From: Thalassia testudinum
Lineage: Eukaryota; Streptophyta; Magnoliopsida; Alismatales; Hydrocharitaceae
NCBI GenBank assembly: GCA_037157565.1
Contig: JAZHRO010000073.1
Span: 15,692,501 to 15,756,500, forward strand
Direction of reading: 5' to 3'
DNA length: 64,000 nt
Shown: positions 1 to 11,457 of the stretch, piece after piece
Layout: every line of letters starts with the position of its first letter
Numbering within the stretch: the stretch's first letter is position 1
Translations under genes and position numbers: made by a program
Notes under the pieces: model-generated
Told to the model about the DNA's origin: nothing
Seen by the model: only the letters and a program-made list of their open reading frames with translations
Databases searched by the model: none

Positions 1-1027
1 TGGATTCTATTGGTCGTCATTATTTAAGAATGCCCAGGAATTTTCAAAGTCATGCACTCGATGCCAAACACTCGAGAACATGGCTAAGAGAGATATGATG
101 CCCCTAAACCCAATACTTTCCATCGAAATTTTTGACATTTGGGGCATCGACTTGTGGGACCCTTCTCTCCTTCATTTGGACACCAGTATGTTCTGGTTGC
201 TGTTGATTATGTGTCCAAATGGATTGAGGCAATTCCCACCAAGACTAATGACCACAAGGTGGCCATCGATTTTGTGAAGAAAAATATCTTCAGTCGGTTT
301 GGGATTCCATGGGCAATTATCAGTGATGGTGGCACACATTTCACTCATGCCCAGCTTCAAAATTTACTGGGGAAATATGGGGTGAATCATCGAATTTCCA
401 CACCTTACCGCCCTTAGACGAACGGACAGGCTGAGGTCTCCAATCAGGAGGTCAAAAACATTTTGCAGAAAATCGTTAGCCTGATAGGAAGGATTGGACC
501 CAAAAGCTAGATGACACTCTTTGGGCCTACCGTACGGCATACAAAATGCCTATCGGTATCTCTCCATTCCATTTGGTGTTTGTAAGGTGTGTCACTTACC
601 CGTAGAACTTGAACACCAGACATTTTAGGCCATTAGAAAATGTAATTTTGACCTAGAGTTAGCTGGGAAAACTAGGAAACTCCAACTATCTGAGTTGGAG
701 GAGCTTTGAAATGATGCTTATGAAAATGCCAGAATCTATAAGGCAAGGACCAAAGCTCTCCATGACCAGATGATTTCTCGTAAGAGCTTTGAGCCGAACC
801 AGAAGGTCTGGCTTTTCGATTCTTGATTGAAGCTTTTCCCTAGAAAACTCAGGTCTAAGTGAGACAACCCATTCGTTATTGAGTAAATTTTCCCTAATGG
901 GGCCGTCGAAATCTCTGACCCAAAGATGGGTAAAATCTTCAAGGTCAGTAGACAGCGTCTCAAACCCTTTGTTGACCATATGCTCCTTGAACCCGTCTTA
1001 GACAAGGTTGCTCTTACCATGCCTTAA
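1..1027 (+). pseudogene. Decayed Athila-type integrase (element A, 5' part outside window)
   Basis: This is the C-terminal half of a Ty3/gypsy pol, covering the integrase that inserts retroelement cDNA. Visible in order are the core start (D in DIWGID, about 138), a second block with IISDGGTHF near 320-345 that keeps the second catalytic Asp, a QAEVSN-like segment with the catalytic Glu near 430, and a C-terminal tail with GAVEISDPK and RLKP near 900-965. The reading frame changes at about 150, and several stops (for example near 416 and 830) break it. It matches the integrase of element E downstream in motif order and wording, which supports the Athila assignment. It is non-functional and begins before the window. 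Family is confident; exact lineage less so. Confidence 0.85.
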
Positions 1028-1170
1028 CCACCGCAGGCTGATCATCTCCTAACTGAAGGCATTAAACTTAGCACATGTAAAGACTGTTCTGAGCTGACCA
1101 AAATCTCACGAAAACCAGGTGTTATACTTCCACTTCTACTATCCTGCATGCTTTTATTTTTTTTAACAAT

Positions 1171-1203
1171 GAGGACATTGCATTAGCTAGGCATGGGGGG
1201 TAG
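1171..1203 (+). other. Internal polypurine-tract-like site of element A
   Basis: An ATGAGGACATTG motif is followed by GGCATGGGGGGTAG, about 150 bases after the integrase stop. The same pair follows pol or its scar in elements B, D and E. In those elements this G-run is 0.6-1.3 kb before the LTR, so it is probably not the plus-strand primer next to the LTR. Confidence 0.6.
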
Positions 1204-1235
1204 ATATTTCTTATGAATCTTTTTGTCAACTGTAA

Positions 1236-2940
1236 TGATGAGTCCATTTTAATGGGCTAATATTACACCTAAATAACTTTAATCTTACCTTTTAGGTTTG
1301 TTAATAACTACATTAAGTTATAGAATGTTTGCATGCATCATGATTTAAGTTTACATCTATTTTATAGCATTCTATAACTTAATATGTAATGATTTTATGT
1401 TTTTATGTGCAGGAATGATATTTAGAAAGAACAAGGAGGGGGGAATAAATTTCCCCAACAAACAGGTTCAATCCCTCCCTCATCCTTCAGCCAGCCACAA
1501 CTCTTCTCTCAACAAATGCAAACCGCCACTGGCTAAAATTGGAAAAAGGATTTTGAAAATCCCTTGTAGCGCAGAAGAGAGGAGTTAAGAGGAGGAGCAC
1601 AGGAGAGGATCATCTGCTTCCTCCCCTTTGAGGGGATATCCACTGCGTTTGAAGGCTTGCACTGTGCACCCACCACCAACCATAGCCTCTCCTGCAAGCG
1701 TTACCCTTCCATCCTACAGTCGCCTCAGGCGCACCCGCACCAGTGCCATCACCACACCAACACCAGCGCCATCACCGCACCCCCTTCCAACGCCATCACC
1801 TTCTAGCCTACACCCGTGCCCAACACCTGCAGGTGCTCTGCCTCGCCACCAGCACCCTGCAGGCGCCCGCTCCGCCCCACCCATGCCTGCAAGCGCTTCC
1901 CCCTGCACCTGCCAGACATGCATCAGCACAGCGCAACCACCTTGCGTGCCCACCATCGCCCGTAGGCCTGTTCAGGTGCATCACCCCACCTGCGCCCCTC
2001 CAGCGCCCCTCCCCAGTGCCTGCCCCTGCACTTGCGCGCACGCCCTGCAGCTGCACGAAGCCCCTCCGCTGCACCGTAGGCGCCACTCCACTCACACCCT
2101 GCACCACACGTCGCAGGCGCACCCCCGTAGGCACGTCCCCTCCAGCGTTCTACCGTGCCCAGTAGTCACGCACAACCACCACCGCCGGTCCCTCTCTATG
2201 CAGCATTGCCACAACCTTCACGCAGCAGCGGCGCTTCATCTCTTCTCCACACACAGTTCATCTCCTCCGACAGAACCCAATGCCGACGTTCTTCTCCTCC
2301 GCTGGCCAGCCGCCACCGACCTCCTCGTGACATGCCACTGCCGCCATTGTGAAGCTCTCATCGAGACGCATCTCTACGTGTGACCTCGCCATCAGTCGTC
2401 GACCCATGCTTGCGCACGAAAGAGAGAGGCAAAAACCTCTGTTTTTGATTCAATTAGAAATTATAGGATATGCCATTGTCAAAGTTCCTATTCATTTATT
2501 TACCAAATTAATATATTAAGTTGAATTTGCATGCATATCTCTCTATTCTTTATAAATTACTTCTAATTGAGTATTTCATGAATGAGATAATAGCATGCCA
2601 CATTGATTGTTGCAAATAAGGAATGTTTTATGGGAAATTGATAGTTACCTTGATTATCATTACCAAGATCATTAGAATATTATATTGTGGTAATTTTGCA
2701 TATAAACCCCTGCAGTTTTAATTAATTGCTTAGAATGAGAATTCATGAGGGTAATAAGTTGCACTAAGGAACATGCATACCCACTGAGATTCCTTAATAA
2801 ATAAGACACTGTTCGCTAGTTTCAATAGGCTAATTCCTCTCTATGGAGATGACCTAACTCTTTGTGGTTAGATTTTGAAAATTAAAATGTTTTGAAAAGC
2901 GATTTTCTACCATGTGATTAAATACAATAACACATCATTT
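1236..2940 (+). repeat. LTR-like segment, relative of the LTR at 14122-15787
   Basis: It opens with TGATGAGTCC followed by a GGGCTAAT motif, as the segment at 14122 opens with TGATTAGCCC and GGGCTATT. Both have an AT-rich first part, a C-rich middle of CACC/CAGC repeats (here about 1630-2390), a stretch with CCATTG.CAA and TTAAGTTGAATTT, and a late CTCTATGGAGATGACC-type motif. Lengths agree at about 1.7 kb. Long Pro/Ala/His-rich frames in the C-rich part look like composition effects. The ends are approximate because no TSD was found. Confidence 0.5.
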
Positions 2941-3673
2941 TATGTTAAAGTTTTAAACGAAAACGAAGATCTCTCTTTCATGTAACAGTAATATCCTGGT
3001 ATTTTACTTTAAAAAAAATAGAAAAAGGAGAAAAAAATAATTAAAAAAAATAAACAAATAAAACCATACTTCACCGCACAAGTTTGGTTGGCAAGTTGTC
3101 TTAGGTAACAACCCATTGGCCAGTTGTCCAAAGCCCAGCTCACAAAAATGCACAATAATTCCCAAAACACTTAGGGAAGAAGCGGGGAAGTAGAATAAAT
3201 CAGGGAGATATACACTGGGTTCACCCTTGTGTTGACCTCATAAATAAAAGAAGTAGGGAGAAAGCTACCATTCGAAAAGATAAACCTCTAGGCAAGGTCA
3301 CCTAGGGTCGTAGAAACTCGAAGTCTGTTTTAACAGCCACCTAGTGAGTCTTTCACTCTTTTCACTAGATGCTTAGCACTTAGAGTCCTTTTCGAGTCTT
3401 AGGAGAGTCGAGTAGCCGTAAAAAGTTATCCCGAAACTCTCAAACTCCAAAACTACAAAAAAAATTAGAAAAGAAGAAAAATAAGAAAAAAAATTTGTGT
3501 ATCTTCTCTTTTCAAATAAGATGAGGGCTTGGACTGTCTGCATTCTGGCAGACACTGAGGCATTGTCGAGTCTTTGTAACCAGGTCTTGGGTTGAAAGTT
3601 CCTAAAATAACCAACAAATTAAGCCTAAGAGATCGAATCCTAATTCTACTTTTATAAATAGCATTTAGGTTAA
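2941..3673 (+). other. Non-coding stretch, probable retroelement 3' untranslated region
   Basis: AT-rich with an A-tract (about 3010-3060) and no convincing reading frame. It ends at a stem-loop and purine tract that precede an LTR, so it is most simply the 3' untranslated part of an older element. Similar A-rich sequence precedes the LTR of element B (10130-11419). Nothing else recognised. Confidence 0.35.
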
Positions 3674-3709
3674 TTTTGCGAGGGACTAGCAAAAAGTAAG
3701 ATGGGGTTA
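3674..3709 (+). other. Stem-loop and polypurine tract before an LTR
   Basis: TTTTGCG and AGCAAAA arms (one mismatch against the version in other elements) are followed by AGTAAGATGGGGTTA and then TGATAAAC. The same arrangement precedes the LTRs of B, C, D and E, which supports an LTR start at 3710. Confidence 0.55.
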
Positions 3710-5205
3710 TGATAAACATGCATAAATTCATCATAAAATTATTATTTACGATAGTTCCTAGGCCTAACATTGCACAGAATGATATAAATATTGCGTAAAC
3801 ATCCATTGCATTGTACTTAGGATAGTTGTAAGTTTTGTATATTAATTCCTTCATTTTATATGGCCAGGAGGAAATGTGACATACTTATAGACTTTGCATG
3901 AAAAATCCGACCGCATGGATGGATCCGGAGTGATGATTGCAGTCCGACAATGTAGAAATCACCTCGATTCGAGCACCGTGGCATCCTCTACAAGCAAATA
4001 AGGGTGGACGGTCCAGATGGTGCCACGTGGCAACATCTGAAGTGCCCAAGGTGACCAGCCATATTTCCAATGGCCACCCAACAGGTGATCTCAGCCGTTG
4101 GATGAAAATCTAATGGTTGAGAGCCCGCCTTCACCACGCAGCCTCAACACGTCTTCTCGGTACACTTGTAGACTGGTGCATCGGTGGAGGCGTTAGATCG
4201 CAAAGGAGGGGCACGGGTTCGAGACTAGCAAAGCCCCCCCAATTTGTCAATTGGGTGCGTGCGCCAGCGGGCATGCCAGCTCATGCCAGTGTGCATGCCA
4301 GCAGGGCCTACGCGCAATCTACACACATGAGGGAGGGATAGCGTATCTCGCATGGGCGGGCGTGAGGTGGCTTCAACGACAGCCTAGCAGACATTTAGTG
4401 AAGCTTACAACGGTCACTAATTGCTAGTAGGCGCAAGACCAGCTGCATGTGTGAGCAGGCGTGAGCTGGCTACAGCGACACTTAAAGTGACGTTCTGGAG
4501 GTCGCTATTGGTCTCATGACTATTCTAGCCTCTTCTCATCCACTATATAAGGACCTATACCCCTTCCCTTCCAAGCCATCTCTACCTACTCTACTCCCAC
4601 CTACTCCCAAGCTCTACCAAGCCTACCAATGCTCTATTAGAGCTTACTCTCAAGCTCCCAAGGCACCTATTAGTGTAACGAAACTCCGCCCCACCAAATA
4701 CTCCTCCATCTTCTCATCCCCATCATAGGTTGCCTTGGAGCTATCTTCCCACCTCCATTCCTGTAGCAGATCATCTCTGCCTTATCACCACCATTCTGAA
4801 GCCACACTGAAGCTTTCCTGTACCCGACGTCCTCTCGCTTCTCACCTCCATCGTCCTGCTTCCCAACACCTTCGTCCAATCTTTTGCCAGGCACCATCGT
4901 CTCACCAAATAGCTACTTCGAGAGATTTCTTCCCACCCCTTTTCTCTTTTGCACTTTCATAGTTTATTGTAATTGACATTCATGAAATATATCATATTTG
5001 ATTCCATCTCTCTTTTGTGATTGCTTGTCATCTTATTTCAAAAACAAAAAAAAAACCACAAAACACCAAAAAAGAAACAAATCGAAGCACAGTTTTCATA
5101 CAAAGTAAATGTCGCCTCCCTGTGTTCAACCTAGGACTCCCTTCGAGTTTCAGTATCAATTATATTTGATTACTTGTTTTGCAACTACGACGACGAGTTA
5201 CTCGT
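3710..5205 (+). repeat. Truncated LTR ('X') of an old gypsy element
   Basis: It starts with TG immediately after the purine tract. It contains the CCGTTGGATGAAAATC motif common in plant LTRs, a TATA-like site at 4543-4550, a C-rich leader-like stretch (4560-4900), and an end region with CCTCCCTGTGTTC. At about 5206 the sequence switches to one that is instead alignable with 12465-14079. I could not align 3710-5205 to 11458-12465, so this is either a different LTR or a replaced U3. Confidence 0.45.
4543..4550 (+). promoter_or_regulatory. TATA box in LTR X
   Basis: CTATATAA sits in a C-rich context, about 830 bases into the LTR, followed by C/T-rich presumed leader. Position and sequence fit an LTR promoter; no transcript evidence is available. 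Confidence 0.4.
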
Positions 5206-6867
5206 AATCCCGATTTCAAACATGCGAAACCCCTGCGATCACCGACCATCTCTGACTTAGCTCCAGCGAGCTCCTCCCCCCATCATCCTACGGCCTCCCA
5301 ACAACCAAATTGGGAGTGCTACATTCCTCCCCTCCTTCGTCTATTCCTTGACGACCAACTCAGGGGCTCCAAGATACCCTCTTCCTTGCTGTCCCCCTCT
5401 AGAGAATTCATCCCCTCCGACGTTGACCAATCAAAGCCGACGTGGATCTCCTCCCTCATCGTCCCTTAGCTAGCTCCTTAGCTTCCTCTTTCCCTCTACT
5501 CTATTTCTCTCTTCTTCATCTCTCAAAACCATCCCCCGACAACACTAAATGTCGTCATCTTCTTCACCTCTGACTGACCTCCGACGAGGTCCTCCGCCCA
5601 CTCCATTGTCCCAGATACCTCGCCAACACTGCCAAAACCTCTGTCCTGACCCCAAGAGCAAAAGCCCTAACTAGTTAGGTCGATTGCCCCTCTAAATCTT
5701 CCACCGAACACACCCACCTCCGGCCACCCTTCGAGAGGTCGTCAGACCTCCTCACTCTACCAATCACCTCTGCACCACCACCGTTGCACTCTACGAAGTT
5801 CGACGATGCTTCCTAAACTATTTGGATGTGGCCATTAGGCATTGTTCTTGTTTTCAGGTACAGGACCCCTGTGCCATTGTTGGAGCTTCTTCGCGAAGCT
5901 CCAGGCCTTGTTATTGTAGGAATTTGACCAGGTACCTACTTCAGGAGCCACGGAATTGCATCAGGAATACACTTGGACTTCCAATTGGAGCCTTCGACTG
6001 TTCCCAGGAACTGAATCAGAGTTTCAACTGCTACTGCCTTGCGCGGAGAAGAAGGGACAACATAGTCCCACCTCGTTAGTTACTGAACATCTGCAGTGAT
6101 ATAAATTGTATTTGTGAAATAGGCCTTCCTCCTCCTAACACAGTGGTGAGGTCCTTCTCACTCGCTTACACTGATCCGCCTAAGCCCACACCTCATTCAC
6201 CACCCACTGCCGGTGAGTCTGGTCCCAGGTACGCACTTGACCTGATCACCCGATAACCCGATGTGCATGGCCTTAGGAAGGCGGGAAAGAAAGAGGAAAA
6301 ACACAAAGATAAAGGAAAGAGAGAGCGGGGGAGGGTGGGTTTTGCTCTCTTGAGACTTGGCTAAACACTTAGCCACTGGAGGGATTGCCTCCCTTTGTGC
6401 GTGAAGAACAATGGCCAAGATAAGAAAGAAAGAAGAGGAGAGCGATAGAAGAGGCACACAGAGAAGAAGAAGAAGAATAGCATCAGAAGAAGAATAATAG
6501 GAGCACTATAGAAACCTCTTTTATGATGTCTGATTATAAAATCAGATGTCTGATCATATGCTCCTTCATATTGATTAAATTGAATAAAGGTTCTATGTAT
6601 TAGACTTATAATTGGTTATTTAAATCACCATTATTTTGTCTAGAATTCTTTTTATCTCTTCATATACTCATGTGCTACATTGCATATTAGATTTTGAGTA
6701 ATTAATTATTCTCATTTACATTAATTGTTGAAGTTAGCACGTGAATTCCTATTTGCTCCCAGCGAATGACCTTCGACTTTCATTCGTGTATAAATTTTAT
6801 GTATTTTCAAGCGATTTCAACCTATACTACGATGCAGCTTTTATAACATCAATTTCTCTTGTTAATA
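5206..6867 (+). repeat. 5' LTR of element B, left part replaced or missing
   Basis: It aligns by eye with 12465-14079 through to GTTAATA (GTTAACA in the other copy) and ends three bases before the PBS. The section around 6197-6457 carries an antisense frame that recurs at 13406-13669 only because the LTRs are homologous. No other coding signal. Confidence 0.65.
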
Positions 6868-6870
6868 TTT

Positions 6871-6888
6871 TGGCGTTGTTGCCGGGGA
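6871..6888 (+). other. Primer-binding site, tRNA-Asp type (element B)
   Basis: The site matches 16 of 18 bases of TGGCGCCGTTGCCGGGGA, the complement of the plant tRNA-Asp 3' end; both mismatches are C to T. Its place three bases after the LTR end fixes the element's orientation as plus. Confidence 0.85.
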
Positions 6889-8096
6889 GCAACAAGCAAT
6901 TCACCACTATTCTCTGGCTATATTTTTATATTTAAGCACTAACTTGCCTTGTTTGTTTTATTGTGATTTTGTGAGGTACTTCACGAGATCTTCCATGCAA
7001 AATAGCCATGCCAGTGCAGGTAACTTCTCTATTTTTCCCTAGTCAGCCTCCTAATCTTGGGAAATAAAAAGGGAAACAATAAATTAGGAATCATCTGCCT
7101 TATTTTTCATAGTAATCATCATTTAAATGGCAAGTTTCCTGATTTGCTAATATTTTTTCAAATCTTATTGAAGTTGAAGTAATTTTGTTTAGAGATCGCA
7201 TCCTTGATTTCCTATACTTATTAGGGAATACGCTTAAATTCTGAACCACTTTGGGCTAACACATTTCTTGCTTGAAGCCCAAGGTGAACATGTCAAGATT
7301 AATTCGACTTGGAAATAGAGCCAATTAGGGTTTTTGCATTAGAGTTTGGAGTGCTAGTACACATTTCTGCCTGAATTAAAGGAAAGTTACCCTCCCGCAT
7401 TTGTGTGCTACCCAAGCCCTTGGTTGAATAGATCTAATCAGAAAAATCCTAAAATCAGGCTCTAAATTCACTTGAACCCTAAAATCCTTGGACCTAATAA
7501 CCTAAGAGTCAATCAGGGTGATTTCTAGGTCATGACCTAGATCTCATTCTGCCATCTTTAGGGCAGGTCAGGTAAAGTTGGTCTACATTGTAGGCCAACC
7601 AACCTCCAAATTAGGTCACAAGTTGAATTAACTTCTAATCAAGTGAAATTAAAGGCGCAGATTAGGACATAAAATTGGTAGACTTAAGGTCTTAAGTTCG
7701 TACATTCTGGTCTACTTGGACCCTCAATGACAAGGAAGGTTGGGTGGGGGAAATCCTGTAACCTGTAGAGATGCTCTACCATGTAGGGGTCTTTGCGGGG
7801 CTCTCCCTTCCTGGCTGCCCAGGTAATTCTTGGGTGTGTGAATTTCTGATTCAGAGGCATCATCCGCCTCGAAGCTGCCTTAGTCATCCAAAAATCTTTG
7901 GGTGCCTTGATTGGGTCAAATCTCACATCCAGTCCCTCATCCCTTCTATTAGAGCACATACACAGGATGGCTATTAGGTTTTTAACCTAAGAAGCCTCAC
8001 TAGATCTTCTTGGGAATCTCTTTCAAATTTGATCAACTTCAATCTAACTTGAGTTTTGATTCTACATCTTGATTCCACCATTTGATTCAAGAAAAA
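6889..8096 (+). other. Untranslated leader of element B
   Basis: About 1.2 kb without a convincing reading frame on either strand. Mixed composition and no recognisable motif. It links the PBS to the long broken frame. Confidence 0.4.
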
Positions 8097-9843
8097 ATGC
8101 AACCTGACATGTTAGGAAAAGTGATTAGGAAACCTGTGTTCCAAATGACCATCAAAGATAAAATGATTGAGACTGCTTATGGATACCATGAAGAATATTA
8201 TAGAGCCTTATATAGGGACATTCAAGATAAATTTGCAGAAATAACAACCCACATTGTGAACCATGTTGAAATACTTTATACACGACTCTTACATGGTTCA
8301 ACCCGAGAGGATCTTTTATCAGAATTCAGTGAATTATGGAGATTAAACAGTACCGAGTGTCTACAATATTATTCGAATCCATAATTTTGGGAAACATATC
8401 AAAGTATCATAGAAAAATGTGGGGACGTGCTAAATACACTACAAAAGACAATTATTCAATGACACCCATACATTCCTTCAGAAGACAATGAGACATCTTG
8501 GAGCAACATTAAGGAGCAAAATCTTCCAAATCCCGGGGACAAGAATCAAGGTTGTTGTGGATTCCCAACCCAAATGGAATCTAATCCAAATTATGAACAA
8601 ATTGATACACCTGATCTTGAGATGGGTTGGGAGGATCCGATTACAGGTGATCACGATTTGGAGCCCACCCTAGAAAATCAACAAACCTAGTTCACCAAGC
8701 TTAGATTTTCCAGACACTTGTGATACTAAGATTGAATCAAAACCTCTCGAGGGTGTAAATTTCATCCCTTATTCTGATAAGGTGACTCTCAAGAGCAATT
8801 TTGTCATCTCTGTATAGCCCAATCTGGATTCTAGTGATCCAACCCACACCCTTAACCTAGAATCTGGATTTGAGCCTTATTGGGAGGATTACAAGGCCCC
8901 GTGTGATGGAAATCAGATTTTGAATCTGGATTATGATTCTGGGCCTTTATTTGATGAATGCACCTCACCAACCTCCTCAGAAACACAGATTGATTTTTCA
9001 TAAGTCATGCTAATCTATGATATAGAAACCAAGGAGTTGGAAGAGTTGGGATTCGATTGGAGCCAAGAACCTGAGCCCATACCTCATAGGGACACCTTTT
9101 TGAGCTCGGAATCTGAAACTAGGTTAGATCCAAGTCAGGTTGCTGATTGTACATCTCTTGATTTATTCTATGGTGGAACCTCTGATCTTAAGTCAAATTC
9201 AGAACATGATTCTCACAAGTTCTCTAACGATTTTGAATCTTACTTTGATATCGAAGAACTATTGTTTCCTGATGATTATGAGCTAATCTATGACCTTAGC
9301 ATCCACTGCCCGTCTTTTGATTCTGACACTGAGGTCAATGATCTGAAAGAAACCACCTCTTCTACAGGTACAGAACCTTCTAAAACCTATTTTCAACCCC
9401 GACCTGCAATCGGACTCAATTTTTACTCTGATTCTCCTCACAATTAGTCAGTTGCACCTGATTCTCCTCCACATTTCAATCGAGTTTTGGACTTCAATCA
9501 GACTGCGAATCACACCCCATCCTTCTCTGATCACAGCCGTAGGGATCTCACATACTCCACTGATTCATTCTCTTTTGAGGATCCCTAGTCTGACTAGGTA
9601 GATTCGACTCAGCCAAACCCTGGATTTACACTTCCATATCTTCTCGAACTTCATAGTATCCGGTGGGCACCACATCTTTTAATCCACATCTATCAACCCG
9701 CTCGATTGATTGGGTTTGGGCTGCATCATTAGCCTGCTGATCTGAACAAGCACCTAGTTGGACCAACCAGGCTTTTGATCAAGGTGTTTGTTCTACAAAA
9801 CTCATCAGATTTGACCATTCCTTCTCCATACCATTTTCTACTC
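8097..9843 (+). pseudogene. Broken reading frame of unknown function carried by element B (about 580 codons)
   Basis: I do not recognise this protein. Reading from the ATG at 8097, one frame stays protein-like to about 8690 apart from stops near 8382, 8460 and 8688. A one-base shift near 8690-8700 then continues in the next frame to about 9843, with stops near 8818, 9001, 9445, 9586 and later. The N-terminal part (about residues 1-130) is charged and probably helical. The rest is strongly acidic and Ser/Asp/Pro-rich, with repeated short blocks such as NLDYDSGPLFDE. There is no zinc knuckle, protease or RT motif. It occupies the whole coding space between PBS and purine tract, so it was probably the element's only gene. 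It could also be captured host sequence. Confidence 0.45.
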
Positions 9844-10095
9844 AGTTGAAGGCAATGAATTTAGCACTTAATGGGAGGCAACCCGTCAATCAAAAAAACT
9901 CGAGATCCTTCTAATTATCCTTCTATACTTCACGTCTATTGCACTTCGAGTTCAATTTTAGAACAGTCGACTCCACCTCTGGTACTCATATTAGAGCTTG
10001 AAATCATCCGCAATAGTCATTCCCAACCCGTTCACCCACCCGATAATCCTGTTCTAATCCCTAAACCCCTGACTGTTTCATACCCACCATTTACA

Positions 10096-10130
10096 ATGAG
10101 GACATTGTAAAACTTATGAATGGGGGGTGT
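10096..10130 (+). other. Internal polypurine-tract-like site of element B
   Basis: AATGAGGACATTG followed after a few bases by GAATGGGGGGTGT, about 1.3 kb before the LTR-adjacent tract. The same doubled arrangement is present in D and E. Confidence 0.55.
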
Positions 10131-11419
10131 TAAAGTACGAACACACAAAAATTCATAGTTTTTGAAGGGTTCTCACAAAAAAATACATATTCCAAAAAAT
10201 AAAAAAAATAAAATATTGAAAAAAACAAAAAAATTGAGAGAAGGGAAAAAATTTTGAAAAATTGAATGCATATCATTCTTGAGGAGGAAAAGGGGAGGTG
10301 ACTTTGAAATGTCAAAAAGGAGCACAATTTGAAACAAAAAGGAGTTAGTCATTAGTAAAAGATTATGGGATTTATTTAAGTTCTAGACCAAATCAAAAGA
10401 AAGAAATAAAAGACAAAAGTGCTAAGAGACAAAAGAGATTAGTATGAGTGCTGATCTTAGGCCTCTTGGGCTATGCTTTAGGCTTAAAAATTCAAGTATC
10501 CGTTAAGATCTGGATAGTCCTCAAGAGGTTGAGGAAAATGTGAAGCTTAAGTATTAGGACTAAGGCTTAGGGATTATTCAACTTCATTAATTGACCACTG
10601 GTTTGTAGGACTTGGTAACCTAAGCACCCTAATCCACACATAGTCTGGTTCAATGCGCTTAAATATCAAAATAACGCAAAAGCGTTAATTTTGAAAAAGC
10701 TACCTAGATTAGGAGCGGCTTATAAACACAAGTTGATTTGGAAGAGTTCCTAGTGCTGAGAGGTGGGAAATTCTCCTCGAAGATGCGCAATAACATACCG
10801 TCTTCTCGGTGTTTGCCTCCTAGGATATCTAAATATCCTACCAGGGGCATGTAAGCACCTTGTGCTGGTTCAGGTGCCATGGGTAGGATTATCCCAAAAT
10901 TTCGATTACCAGGGCCTGAATTTAGTTACAAAATGCCATGGGTGACACTATCTTAAAGTGTCGAAAGCCAGGGTTCTAGAGGTTGCCATGGGCGATGCTA
11001 TCTCGAAGCATCGAAAGCCAAGGACCCTGCGAGGATTCATGGTGGGAGCTAGGAATCCGATACAGATTGTGTTGCAAAGCCAATCCGAAGCTAGAAATAA
11101 AGAAAAGAAAAGAGAGAGAAAACTCTCTAAAAAATGCAAAAATTCCTCTCTCTTACAAAAATGCACTGCAAACTGAACCTGGGCTAAACATGTTTTAAGC
11201 ACAGGTGCTTTAACCGCGGAGTTCAACGAACCTTAGGTTAGTTCCTGTGGGCCTTAGAAACCTTTGTGGCAGACTGAGGCTAAAGCTAGTTAGGTCCGGA
11301 TCTTGGTTGGTACTTAAGTACCTCTATGCCTACTATTGGCATTCTAACCTAATCTACAAAAGAAAGCACACATCAAAGATCTGAACATATGGTCTAGAAT
11401 TTGAGTTAATTCCATAAGA
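10131..11419 (+). other. 3' untranslated region of element B
   Basis: A-rich at 10180-10270, then mixed sequence. Short frames at 10950-11230 look accidental, and no recognisable product is seen. A local repeat of CCATGGG(C/T)GA(C/T) with TCGAAA(A)GCC occurs two to three times between 10880 and 11030. Confidence 0.4.
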
Positions 11420-11457
11420 TTTTGCTAAGAGACTAGCAAAAGTTAGGCATGGGGGTA
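11420..11457 (+). other. Stem-loop and polypurine tract of element B
   Basis: TTTTGCTA (11420-11427) and TAGCAAAA (11434-11441) form a perfect 8-bp stem with a 6-base loop. AGGCATGGGGGTA (11445-11457) follows and directly abuts the LTR start TGATGTCAAC. The same layout appears in C, D and E. Confidence 0.75.

Noticed and set aside
1628..2383. 251-codon Pro/Ala/His-rich frame
   Set aside because: C-rich LTR-like sequence with overlapping open frames on both strands; homologous C-rich stretch in G's LTR is not conserved as protein.
6197..6457. Antisense frame with a hydrophobic start, repeated at 13406-13669
   Set aside because: Both copies lie in homologous LTR parts of B, so similarity is explained by LTR identity rather than selection on a protein.
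6871..6888. tRNA gene fragments at the primer-binding sites
   Set aside because: Only the 18 bases complementary to the tRNA 3' end are present, next to LTR ends; no cloverleaf.
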